A stretch of DNA of 64,000 nucleotides from Chrysemys picta bellii. Taxonomy: Eukaryota; Chordata; Testudines; Emydidae. The stretch lies in assembly GCF_011386835.1 (NCBI RefSeq), contig NC_088797.1:100450264-100514263 (forward strand), given 5' to 3'. Shown here in pieces: positions 1 through 10,497 of the stretch. Numbering within the stretch: position 1 is the first letter of the stretch; each line of letters begins with the position of its first letter. The notes beneath the pieces are model-generated. The model had not been told where the DNA came from. It saw only the letters and a list, made by a program, of their open reading frames with translations, and made no database searches. Position numbers and translations under genes: made by a program.

Positions 1-195
1 TTGGTAGGCACTCACAGTCATGAGCCACTCCTGACCCAGTGTGACACACCCAAAGAATGAATACAGTGACCACAAATTCAGTTACAAGGAAACAGTCTTG
101 TTTGGATTATAAATTTTAACTTACTCTCACGTACATTTCTACCCAACCGGAGAGAGCCCAAGCAACAGCCAATGCTGTGATCTGTCAATTAATTA

Positions 196-832
196 CTGCG
201 GTGGCTGATGTCCACACCACCCTTCTTCCATCAGTGGTGTGCATCCCCACCAGGAGCCCTTCCACCAACTGAAGAGGGGCAGTGTGGGGGACTGAGAGCC
301 AGGGCTCTCAGCTCGGTGCAGCTCTCCGCTGGTAGATGGGTGGGGGGGTCAGCCAGTGGGAGCTTCTTGCCTCCAGCAGGGAGATCCACACTCAGAGTCC
401 GGTCAGCTGCCATGTTCTCAGTGGGGAGCCGGGACCCTGGGAGGCTGCAGGGCTTCCAGTGGGGAGCTGGGCGGCATCCCAAGCTGGCAGGCTGGGTGGC
501 AGCCCAGCTTGGAGTGGAGACCCAGCAGCAGACTGGCTGGGGAGCCAGGAGCTGGCCTTCTTGTCCATTTCATGGCTCCAGCTCCAGAATGACCGCCAAC
601 AGCTGATGTAAGGAATGCGATGTCTACACAGACACTGTGTTGCCCTAACTACACCGACATAAGTCCTACGTCTCTTATCGAGATCGCTTTATTATGTCAG
701 CATAGCAGGGGAGTCACGTCGGAAGGAGGAGCATTTCAATGTGTACACCTCCACTGTTTTGTCGATGAAAGCTGACTTTTGTTGACAAAACTGTGTCGTG
801 TAAGGCCTAAGCGACTTACCAAAGGCCATGCT
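196..832. repeat. Probable degenerate GC-rich interspersed repeat
   Basis: The first ~410 bases are GC-rich and low in coding character. The last ~200 (from about 620) carry phrases such as ACACCGACATAAGT and GTTGACAAAACTGTG, which resemble the ends of MITE-like repeats common in turtles. I cannot define both ends or a target duplication. Frames of up to 132 codons here overlap each other in three frames and are not convincing genes. Confidence 0.35.
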
Positions 833-2893
833 GCCAGGCAACACTGGAGCTCGGTTGGAACTCAGCAGCTTCTAGGCCGGTGGCCAATCTTCTGTATCAT
901 GACATCTCTCAACCTTCTGACTCCTGGCAAAACTTGAAAATGTGTATCATTGGATTGGAAACTGATTTTTTTTCAAAGCCCAGTTTGTCTCTAATGCTGC
1001 ATCAGCTGCATCAGGTTGTCTGAGCATTCTCATGTACACATCTTGTTGATGTCTGATCTCATTGTCCTGGATTCATGTTCTGTGAGGATTCAGATGTCCA
1101 TGTTATACAGTTAAAATCCATTTATCTGCTATTAAAGGTAAGCAAAGAATAGATGGCTAACAAAGTGAAAGGGTGCTTCCTGTAATCCAGGTCTTTGCCT
1201 CACATGGCACATTTTCAAGAGCTCTGAATCTAGCCTGAGATCATGTATTATCAGATAGAGAATAAATTCCATAGGTAGATACTTTGCAGTTCCCAGCATT
1301 ATGTTTGATTTATCAATAAGATCCCAAAATATGATAGAATTGATAGTGCATATCAAATTGCAGGCAAGAATGAGGACATAGAGCATACACACAGAGAACA
1401 CCAAAAGATCAGAAAGAGTTCATATCAATTATATTTACTTTTTAATGGTTGAACTGTAAAGAAATGTGTTTTTCATTTAAGATATAGTTCCAAAACTTAT
1501 ACCGCGATCTTTTTTAAGGCCTGATTTTGGAATTCTCGCTCTCACTAGGTAATTCCTACTCATTCAAGAAGTTCCACTGACTTCAGTGAGATCACATGCA
1601 TGAGTTCAGTATGATTCTATAAGACTAAGGGTTGTAGAATCTAATCCTTAGCCGTGTTCCTCGTTGTGTTTAAAAAGAAAAAGACTATCTGTGTTTAATT
1701 TGACATTAGATATCTCCAATCCTTTGCAAATACTTCAAACATTGCTTTATATTTCACATTCTCTAAGGATTGCATGTGGTATTTGCACTAAATCTTGACA
1801 TTATATTGAGACCAAAACTATGAAGAAGTGAAAGTCAGAGTACAAATCAGTGCGTTGCATTTTTCATCATATTTACCTACAGTGAAAATATATGATGAAG
1901 AAATTTACCTCTCAACCATGTCCATCTTGATCAGAGTTTAAAAGTCAATGGTTAAACAGGACTGTCTTTATCATCTTCAAAGTACAAACAGGAGTTACTG
2001 ACTATATTTAATGCGATAGCAACTGGCTACTCAGCAATTTATGTGACTAAAACTTTGCAGAGGAAGAGGCAGTGGGCAGTGATTAATCTGCTATCAGCCA
2101 CCAGGACAAAATATGGAGAAAAACAATTATTCCACTGTCTCGCCTGTAATTATCACAAGCTCTTTCTCCAAGATGCACCTGTAACTTTAATTGACTTTTG
2201 TAACAAAGTCAGATTTTTTTCATGATCAAACTCTGCTTGAAACAGCAGTCTCTCACAAAGCAGAATTTGCTTTCTTGGCACAGTAGAGACAACACTTTTT
2301 TATTTTACAGATGTAGGCGTCTGTAAATAGACACATTCATCTCAGTTTATTATTACTTGTTCAAGGGGGAACAATCAAAGATATGTGTTTTTAAAACTGG
2401 ATTCATGGAGATTTATATGTGAGATCTACAGCTGGCTCTATATCACAAGCCAAGACCTAGCAAACAAGTCCCTCTGGGTTCACAAGCTTTTAGTTCTCAA
2501 GCTCATTAGTCTGTTAGGCTCACAATAAAGAGTGAATAAAAAGCCTCCAAACAAAACTCAAACAATCTGTCACTCACTCACTGAACTCATTTTTAATCCA
2601 GACTTAAAATGTGTCAAGAAACTCATTATCAAGCCCCCATGAAATTCAAGCTGCTTCATACATCAGAACCAATACAGCCGCACCACCTCCATACAGAAAG
2701 GTCCCAATAATCTCATAATAATATATTAGTGACAATGGTAGAAGCAAATGTGAAGGCTCAGAGCAGCAGAACTATTCAGGGCTACATTGTAATTTGGACC
2801 ACATGCCTGCACAGGGGAGTCAATTTGTGTCTAATTCAGTTGGAAATGGGCCTGAGTCATGAAGTTCAGCTCCAGATCCAGATCCAAACATCA
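833..2893. other. A/T-rich intergenic DNA, nothing recognised
   Basis: No coding region longer than 90 codons and no repeat termini that I recognise. The short frames lack recognisable motifs. Confidence 0.6.
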
Positions 2894-3081
2894 GGGGGAG
2901 GGATAGCTCAGTGGTTTGAGCATTGGCCTGCTTAAACCCAGAGTTGTGAGTTCAATCCTTAAGTGGGCCACTTAGGGATCTGGGGCAAAATCAAAAAAAT
3001 TGGTCCTGCTAGTGAAGCCAGGGGGCTGGACTCAATGACCTTTCAAGGTCCCTTCCACTTCTAGGAGATGGGATATCTCCA
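2894..3081 (+). repeat. tRNA-derived SINE with CR1-like tail (turtle Cry-type)
   Basis: The head is tRNA-like. An RNA polymerase III A box (TAGCTCAGTGG, near 2903) is followed by a B box (GTGAGTTCAATCC, near 2945) at tRNA spacing. The body ends in GACCTTTCAAGGTCCCTTCC, the 3' tail typical of CR1 LINEs, which are thought to mobilise such SINEs. This build (tRNA head plus CR1 tail) is known from cryptodire turtles and is the best taxonomic clue in the window. No clear target duplication is left. Confidence 0.85.
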
Positions 3082-4170
3082 TCCCCAAAGTTCAGGGCTG
3101 TTTGGATCAAGGGTTTTGGTTCAGGGCGCCTCTCTCTCATATCAGTATTTAAAAAATAGTTCCTAATAAAGATGAATTGTAACCACAAACTCTGACCCAA
3201 ATATGACTGAACTGTGGGGAGATTTGGCTCCAGATCTGAATTTCATGGCTTGAACCTAACATGATGGGTGTGGTATGGTAATATTTGATTGGTATTAATT
3301 ATTGTATTTATTTATCATTTTTATTGTGTTTGTATTTTCAGAGCCTAAATTATGATCAGGTCCCCATTATTCCAGGCATTGCAGAAACACAAAGGTAAAA
3401 ATAGTTGATGTCTCTAAGCTCTTAGAGTGTAATTTAAAAAAAGATTAAACAGGGTGTGACAAATAGATGAGGAGCAGCAAGGGAGGACAAGGGTAACAAT
3501 AACCAGCTCACAATGGAAGTGTGCACAATGTCATTGCATAACTTACCATTAAAAAGCATGGGAGTTTTTTAATAGAAATACATAAGGGTTATGTTTTTAG
3601 GCACAAGCCTATGTAAAAGGGTAGCTCATAGCCCCAGCAGGAGCCCAGGAAGTACCCACAGAGGCACAATTCTTTCCCTGTTCTCCCCTTGCTCCCTAGA
3701 ATTAGTAATTAACTCTAGGCCCTAGCAGTACCAGGCTACTAACCCTTGCACTGGTTCAGTTATGCTGGCCAGCCTAGTGGAGGCGGTGATTCAATGCTGT
3801 GCCCATTCCCTATCCTGCGTTAGCAATCCCTGTTCAGCTGCATGGGAGTACTAGGTGTGCAGCCCCAGATTACCGCTCCATGCCTGCAGTGGAGATGCAG
3901 GGAGGCCATGAAAGGGAACCCTACAAGGGTTGGGCCACAATTCAGCCCTTAAATAAATGAGTATAAACGAAGATGCTGACGCCTTGTAGGCATCACAGTA
4001 AAAGGAAGTGGTGAGGACAAATCTGAAGGAGGAGCAGCAAATGACCTTGACACCCAGGTGTTGAGCCACTGAGCTCACAGAAGCCTATTCCTGAAATCAG
4101 TACAGAAAGCTGGAAGGTGCTACTCTCTGCTCCTGCAAATCCCTCCTCAAGACCTACTGCTGCTGTGATA
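3082..4170. other. Intergenic DNA, nothing recognised
   Basis: Mixed-composition DNA up to the target duplication of the next hAT element. No frame, hairpin or terminal repeat that I can support. Confidence 0.5.
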
Positions 4171-4178
4171 CCTGTGAC

Positions 4179-4952
4179 CAGGGCCGGCTCCAGGCACCAG
4201 CTGAGCAAGCTGGTGCTTGGGGCGGCAGATTGTTCGAGGTGGCATTCTGCCCAATCCTCGGGTGGCACAGCCACTTTTTTTGTTTGTTTGTTTGTTTTTG
4301 TTCTTGTTCTTGTTCCGCTCCGGCTGCCCTGTAGGGGGCGGCGGCGCGGAGAACGAGAGTGCCCTGCAAGGCAGTCCTCTTCCTTCCCTCCCCGCCGACC
4401 AGAGCGGAGCCCTCGCGGCAGGCAGCAGGAGGCGGCTCAGCGGGAGGGGCCGCGTGGCAGCGCCCCTGCTGTAGCCCTGGCCGCCCCCTTCTCTCTCTCT
4501 CCCGCCCGCTCAGGGCCGGCTCCAGGCACCAGCTTCTCAAGCAGGTGCTTGGGGCGGCCGTTCCGGACAGGGGCGGCAGTTCCAGGTATTCGGCGGCAAT
4601 TCGGCGGACGGTCCCTCACTCCGCCTGGGAGTGAAGGACCTCCCGCCGAATTGCCGACGCAGATCGCGATCGCGGCTTTTTTTAGATCGCGGTCGCGACT
4701 TTTTTTTTTTTTTTTTTTTTTTTTGGTTTTGGCTGCTTGGGGCGGCCAAAACCCTGGAGCCGGCCCTGCGCCCGCTCCCTCCCCCTCCCACCCCCCCCCC
4801 CAGCCGGTCCCCCTGCACCCGCGCTCTGGCCGCGCCGCAGTTTTTTTGTTTTGTTTTGTTTTGTTTTGTGTTTTTTGCTTTGCCATTTTGGCCGCCCCGT
4901 TTTTTTTTGTTTTTTTTTGCTTGGGGCGGCCAAAAAGCCAGAGCCGGCCCTG
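4179..4952 (+). mobile_element. hAT-type non-autonomous element, outer copy
   Basis: The ends are inverted: CAGGGCCGGCTC at the left and GAGCCGGCCCTG at the right. An exact 8-bp target duplication CCTGTGAC flanks them (4171-4178 and 4953-4960), the hAT signature. The interior is GC-rich with long T runs and has no transposase, so it depended on another element. Related copies lie at 4511-4768, 24349-24923, 25408-25654 and 47877-48118. Frames of up to 280 codons inside are low-complexity and not genes. Confidence 0.93.
4511..4768 (+). mobile_element. hAT element of the same family nested in the outer copy
   Basis: A second full set of ends (CAGGGCCGGCTCC at 4511, GGAGCCGGCCCTG ending at 4768) has its own exact 8-bp duplication CGCCCGCT (4503-4510 and 4769-4776). 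It therefore inserted into the outer copy after that copy had landed. The inner copy is 258 bp and orientated the same way. Confidence 0.92.
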
Positions 4953-4960
4953 CCTGTGAC

Positions 4961-5958
4961 CCTAGTCTGAGGGATCAAATGGGGTAACACGCTTGTTTGT
5001 TTGTGTCAGAGGTGGATTAAGATTTATTGGAGGCGTGGGCACAAAAAACATGGTATGAGTTTTGGTAGATTTTTATGATCTATGCCATTATACCTGAGGT
5101 GCTGGCAGATACTTCATTCATTCATTTCTAAAAGTCAGATATGAATAAGGAGAAACCCCAACCTCTACTAAGCTTCACTGAGAATGAGTATCTATTAGAC
5201 TATGGTATCTCCTTCTCTTTGTTTCTACATGAAAGAATCCTGTGCAGCCAAGAAACTTTTAATAGAAGCTGCATTCCATCTAACTGTGAAATGAAGGCAA
5301 TAGTTAAATATCAGAGATTTTCATTTTTGCACCAGGGGGATGTCTTTTCAGCTTGCTATGTAATGATATTTTCACTGAGCATTTGAGAATCACTAGAGTA
5401 TATTACTAGTCTTTGGACCTTTTGATCCACCTTATTGTTTGGCAATCTTTCTGCTTTATTAACTTATGAAAGAATTTGATCTCACTTTCAGTACTGGAGT
5501 TCATGTTTTGAGATGTCCACAATGTCTTCTGTCTTATTTTTAAATACATCAGGCCATACCTTTTGATATTTATTCTGGTTGGAGTTTTGAATTGTATATT
5601 TGCCAGAAAACTTATTTTATTTTATTTTTTATTTTATTTGCCCATGTCATTGATGTATGAGATGAGAATAATTTACTTGTTAGGTAACTTACTAACTACC
5701 TTCCACAGAAGAAGAGTATGTTTGTTTCAGAAAGCTGTCTCTATGATCACATTGGCTGGCTATCAATTGCATTGTTTTTTTTATAGCTCTGCGATGTTCT
5801 GAGAAAAACCTTAGTCAAAATATTAACAAGTTTTGCTCTCCTCTTACCTCCTGAACCTTTATAAAGTGTCTAAATAAACATTCAGGAAGACCTTCTATCT
5901 GAATGAGTATAAGAGTACAAAACCAACTTCTTTAAGAAATTGCACTATAACTAAATAA
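4961..5958. other. A/T-rich intergenic DNA
   Basis: Around 5009-5060 there is a phrase (CAGAGGTGGATTAAG) that may be the edge of an old repeat, but no second end is visible. Otherwise nothing recognised; small frames of ~80 codons lack motifs. Confidence 0.5.
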
Positions 5959-5971
5959 TAATTTATACTTA

Positions 5972-6078
5972 GGTTTCAGAGTTATGCATCCAAAGAAGTG
6001 GGCTGTAGTCCACGAAAGCTTATGCTCTAATAAATTTGTTAGTCTCTAAGGTGCCACAAGTACTCCTGTTCTTCTTTT
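5972..6078. repeat. Short retroposon with 13-bp target duplication
   Basis: A 107-bp unit from GTTTCAGAG to CTTCTTTTT is flanked by the exact 13-bp repeat TAATTTATACTTA (5959-5971 and 6079-6091), as expected for target-primed retroposition. Its core (CACGAAAGCTTATGCTC, then GTTAGTCTCTAAGGTGCCAC) is shared in altered form with 39079-39192. I recognise it as a common reptile repeat but cannot name the family. Confidence 0.85.
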
Positions 6079-6091
6079 TAATTTATACTTA

Positions 6092-6734
6092 AAATTTCAT
6101 CCAAGGATCTAATAATGTTTTAGAGATGTTAATGATTAAGTTTTATTACCAGAGGTAGTTAAAAAATACTAATTTGTTTTCATGGCAAAAAATTTTAAAT
6201 AATTGTTTTCACAATTTCCCATGTTTGTTTTCAACCACAGGGGGGGGGAAATTGGTGGGGGGGGATTTTGAAAAACATTATCAGTAAAATATTTTCTTTT
6301 TAGTTAAAAATGTTTGGTTTAGAAACATTTTTGATTTTTCAAAACCAAACTTCAAAATTTTGAGGCTAAAACCAAACCAAAAATGATTATTTTTACCAAA
6401 TTAAAAATGTTTATCAGAAAAGAAATGTTACCAGGTTTGGTTGAAAAACTGGAAATTTTTTACTAATTTTCAAATTTTCATTTTGATCAAAAAGCCATTT
6501 TTGTCAAAATAATGTTTTTACAAAATGTTTTGACTTGCTATGATTATTACACCCATTGTACAGATGTTAACCTGACCCACCAAGATGTTAAAGGGATATT
6601 GTGAACAAAAATAATATTTAAACTTTGTGTGTGTGTTTCACATCAACAGAAGAAAGAGAAACATTTTAAAGATAGGAACACATGGTAGGAAGACTAAGGG
6701 ACAGTCACCTGAAACAACTTGTAATTTCTTTTTA
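6092..6734. other. A/T-rich low-complexity DNA with G runs
   Basis: Two runs of eight or more G lie at 6241-6249 and 6257-6264. From 6280 to 6540 the sequence is a monotone mix of A and T runs (AAAATGTTTGG-like and its complement), with self-complementary stretches near 6300-6350. No gene. Confidence 0.55.
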
Positions 6735-7978
6735 AATAGACTAGATTGACTGTATCCTAGTACTGCATTAGCCTTTTTCATGGCCACATCACATTGGTAG
6801 CTCATAGTCATCCTGTGATCAACAAATACACCCAGGTCTTTCTCCTCTTCTATTAGTTACAACTGATAATCCCCCAATTTATAGCAAAAATTCTTGTTAT
6901 TAGACCCTAAGTACATGATCTTGCACTTTGCACTATTAAATTGCTATTATTCCAGATTTCAAGGTCATTCAGATCTTCTTGTATTATATTCCAGTCCTTC
7001 TCCGTATTGGTAATATCTCCCAAATTTGCTTTATTATTCTTTTGTGCCATGATCATTAATAAAAATGTTAAATAAGATTGGTCCCAAGACCAATCCCTGA
7101 GGAACTCCACTAATAAACTTCCTCCAGCCTGACAGTTCAGCTTTCAGTATGACCAGTTGTAGTCTCCTCTTTACTCAGTTCTTTATCCATGTTTCAATTC
7201 TTGAATTAATCCCCATCTTCTCCAATTTAACTAATAATTTCCCATGTGGAACTATATCAAATGCCTTACTGAAATCCAGGTAGATTAGATCTACTGCATT
7301 TCCTTTGTCTGAAAAATCAGGTATCTTCTCAAAGAAGGAGATCAGGTTGGTCTAGCACATTTACCTTTTGTAAAACCATGTTGTATTTTATCCCAATTAC
7401 CATTTGCCTGTACGTATTTAACTACTTTCCCTTTCAAAATTTGTTCCAAGACCTTGCATACAATTGAGGTCAAACTAGCAAGCCTGCAGTTTCTTGGATC
7501 ACTTTTTCTCCTCCTTAAAAATAGGCACTACTATATTAGCAATTCTCCAGTCATAGGGTATGACCCCGAGTCATTAAAAATCCTTGCTATTGGGCTTGCA
7601 ATTCCATGTGCCAGTTCCTTTAATATTCTTGGGTGGAGATTATCTGGACCCCTCTGATTGGGTCCCATTTGAGTTTGACTTTCACCTCAGATGTGGTAAT
7701 TTCTACTTCCATATCCTCATTCCCTTTAGCCACCCTGCCACTACCCCTACACTCTTCATTACCCTTACTATTAGTTTTAATTTCCTTTGCAACGTCCAAC
7801 TCTGCTTGGCTTTTTGGCAGTTTTCACTTTATCCCTACACTTTCTGACCTCCAAGAGAGCAGCTTTCCTTTCTGATCCTTCCCATCTTCCATCCCTTCTA
7901 GGCATCCTGCTTTCTCTTCATCACCTGTTTGAGATTCTTGCTCATCCAGCTCATCATGCAACCGTTCTCTATGAATTG
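6735..7978 (-). pseudogene. CR1-type LINE reverse-transcriptase remnant
   Basis: Read on the minus strand, this is a decayed CR1 LINE ORF2. In order it shows a linker with a short IFKKxxK-like phrase near 7525, the reverse-transcriptase stretch equivalent to TKGRSCQTNL, the IYLDFSKAFDxVPH-type palm motif near 7280, and the [20 protein letters not shown] motif near 7085. The protein family is non-LTR reverse transcriptase, which copies its own RNA at a nicked target. Several stops and frameshifts make it inactive. Neither the 5' end nor a clean 3' tail is present. The neighbouring hAT (8085-8515) is separate. The CR1 assignment rests on the motif order and on likeness to the plus-strand CR1 at 58.8-64 kb. 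Confidence 0.85.
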
Positions 7979-8084
7979 TGTGACGTTACCTCACTTAGCC
8001 CCCAGTCCTGCAATCATTTGTGCACATGCTTCACTTCACTATCATTTGGCCCTGAATCTGATCTCACAAACACTTACATACCTG

Positions 8085-8515
8085 CAGGGCCAGCTTAAGG
8101 CCGATTCCGCTAATTCCCCAGAATTGGGCCCCGCGCCTAAGAGGGTCCCGCTCCCCCAGCCGGAGCACGGCAAGCCCTGCGGCCCCACTCCCCTGGCCGG
8201 AGTGCAGCAAGCCCCGTGGCCCCGCTCCCCCGGCCAGAGCACCGGCCCGAGCCCTGCAAGCTCCACGGCGCCTCTCCCCTGGCCGGAGTGCGGCAAGCCC
8301 CGCGGCCCTGCTCCCCCGGCCAGAGCGCCGGCCCGAGCCTTGCAAGTCCCGCGGCGCCGCTTCCCGGTCAGAGCGCCGGCCCGAGCCCAGCAACCCTGTG
8401 GCCCCGCAACCCCGGCTGGAGCGCGGCAATCCGAAGTGCCACTGAAGACTCGGAGTGCCACCCGATGAGTACAAGCCCCATGAATCGGACCCTGCACTTG
8501 CTAAAGCCAGCCCTG
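8085..8515. mobile_element. GC-rich hAT-type element with internal subrepeats
   Basis: Ends are CAGGGCCAGCTTAAGG and CTAAAGCCAGCCCTG. The flanks CATACCTG (8077-8084) and CATACATG (8516-8523) match at 7 of 8 bases. The interior is a run of related ~60-bp units built on CGGCCAGAGCGCCGGCCCGAGC-like phrases (about 8150-8430). Long frames on both strands (up to 179 codons) arise from the GC-rich repeats and are not genes. Confidence 0.8.
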
Positions 8516-8523
8516 CATACATG

Positions 8524-10405
8524 CTTAACTTTACTCCCATGAACTCAATGGGATTACTCACCTTAATAAATATTTGAGTAAGTCTTTGCCTGATCAGGGC
8601 TTTAGATAGGTATGGTTTGCATTGTTCCCTAATTTTTTATACTGTATTTCATTGTAATATATAATGGAGAAAATTAATCCACAGTTTAATACAAGTATTT
8701 ATAAGTATGAAATCTTTTCTTAATTTTAAGCATTAGTTTATTTCTAAATGTGAAAAAATGGCTCTTAACATTTTATGATCCTGTGATGACAATAGACTGA
8801 CCACAAAAGCATATAAACAAATTGTATGAGATAATTCTGCTGTCATAAATATTTTAAAATGATGTTACAGCTTTTCAGTACAAAGCAAACATTTTCCTAT
8901 AAACCCAAGTGGTCGAGGATCATGATGAGACCTTTTGCAAAAAATAAGAGTACGTAAAATAAATTATGCATTCAACTGACTGAAAAAGTATGTGTTCTTC
9001 TGCTGATCTAGCAATTTGTTTTGTTGTGCTAGAAATATTTTTAAGACACCATCTTATTTAGCATAATGGAATTGCTTTATATGAAGCAAAACATGCACCA
9101 GGTATTACTAGAAGATGAGCACCATGTGATGATGTGTAAAGCTCACTCAACACCCACCGAAGTCAGCCAGACATGAGTATATTCAATAACTTGCAAAAAC
9201 AAAGTAAGCCTATGTAGGGCCATAGAAGAATAAGGTCATAGTTAAGGTATTGGTCTAAATTGATACACATTGCACTAATATTCATATCCTAAATGCATGT
9301 TCAAAACTGTTAAATTGATTCTTTTGTTGAAAGGAAAGTTGAAATGGGAAGTGTGGTTCCAAATTGGACCACTGGGGGCAGCTGTTCTCTGTGGCTTCCA
9401 CCTGGGAGACCAGCAGCAGCAGCGCTCTGAGAAGTTTTAGAGTGGTAGTGGGCAAAAAAAAAGCTAACTCAGGAAGGAAAAAAAAAAAGGAAGTGACATC
9501 CAGGAGCCAATGAAAGTGTTTGGAGATGACTAGGTGCTCCAACATTCCTGGGAGACGCTTCCCCTGTATTGGGTAAACTGCTGGACAATCACAAAAAGTC
9601 TGGAATCGCTCAGTACAAAAAGAAGATCTCTGCCCGTGGAAGTTAAGGAGACATTAGAAGATAGTGTGACTGTTTCAGTCTTATTGTAGCTAAATTCTGT
9701 TCAGCTTCTCAAGCGAGTGTTTCTAGGATTGTATATTCCTTCCAGCTCTCACTTCTATCCAGAGTAGAACATTTACCTTAACTCATTGTGTGTTTGCTAG
9801 AGTTAGGGAACTGCTTACCTCAGGAACTACTTCTTTAACGTCAAGGAGGGTCCCAGATGCCCATGTATCCCATAATAAGGGCCCCCTGATGCTGCAGGGC
9901 AAATTCCCTCAATTTCAATTGATGTGTTGCCTGAATAAGGACAGCAGGCTTAGGCCTTAATCTCTGTTTCCCATCCTCTTCAATCATCTTTTTATTTTTG
10001 TCTAAATGCTGGCTATTATTGAAACTAGCTGGGTTTGAGCCCAAATCTGATGGGAAGTTGCACTGTCACAGTCCACTGATTTATGTTCCCACCATCACAT
10101 CTTAAACTGGCAGAGATCGCGTCTGTTTTATGACATGCCCTATGGTGTGAAACCTGCACTTTCCTGACACCTATTTCGGTTCACTTCTCCCCAACTTTTT
10201 TTTTAAAAAGTGTAAGCTTAAAACTTTTCCACTTAAAGGTGTATTTCAATTTGACAAGTGATGGCCCACTTCTATATTATCTCCCTGATCTTTCTGTTTG
10301 TCCCCTTTTGCAGCCCTACCTCCCTGACTGGTTTTGCAAAGCTTAGCACAGTAGCCTTTTACTTAAATGTATTTTCAAAGACCCAACGGGCAGCTAGGCA
10401 TCCAG
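8524..10405. other. Intergenic DNA, nothing recognised
   Basis: Mostly A/T-rich, with a short (CAG)n run near 9410 and A runs near 9455-9490. Frames are under 90 codons without motifs. Confidence 0.55.
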
Positions 10406-10407
10406 GT

Positions 10408-10497
10408 TCAGATCCTCAAAGTATTTAGGCCCCTAACTCCCTTTCAAATCAATAGGAGTTAGGTGCCTAAATACCTCTAAGGATCTGGGGCCCTGTC
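10408..10497. repeat. Palindromic fossil MITE-like element
   Basis: The left arm (AGATCCTCAAAGTATTTAGG, then CCTAACTCC) is the near-complement of the right arm (GGAGTTAGGTGCC, then TAAATACCTCTAAGGATCT), with a ~15-base loop. The same folded phrase is widespread in reptile and bird genomes. No target duplication is readable. Confidence 0.6.

Noticed and set aside
2894..2960. Possible tRNA gene
   Set aside because: The cloverleaf is not complete and the unit continues into a CR1-like SINE tail.
4117..4959. 280-codon plus-strand frame
   Set aside because: It lies across two nested hAT elements and consists of poly-Phe, Pro and Arg runs from T- and C-rich repeats.
8042..8561. Overlapping frames of up to 179 codons on both strands
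   Set aside because: They come from GC-rich subrepeats of a hAT element and have no domain.
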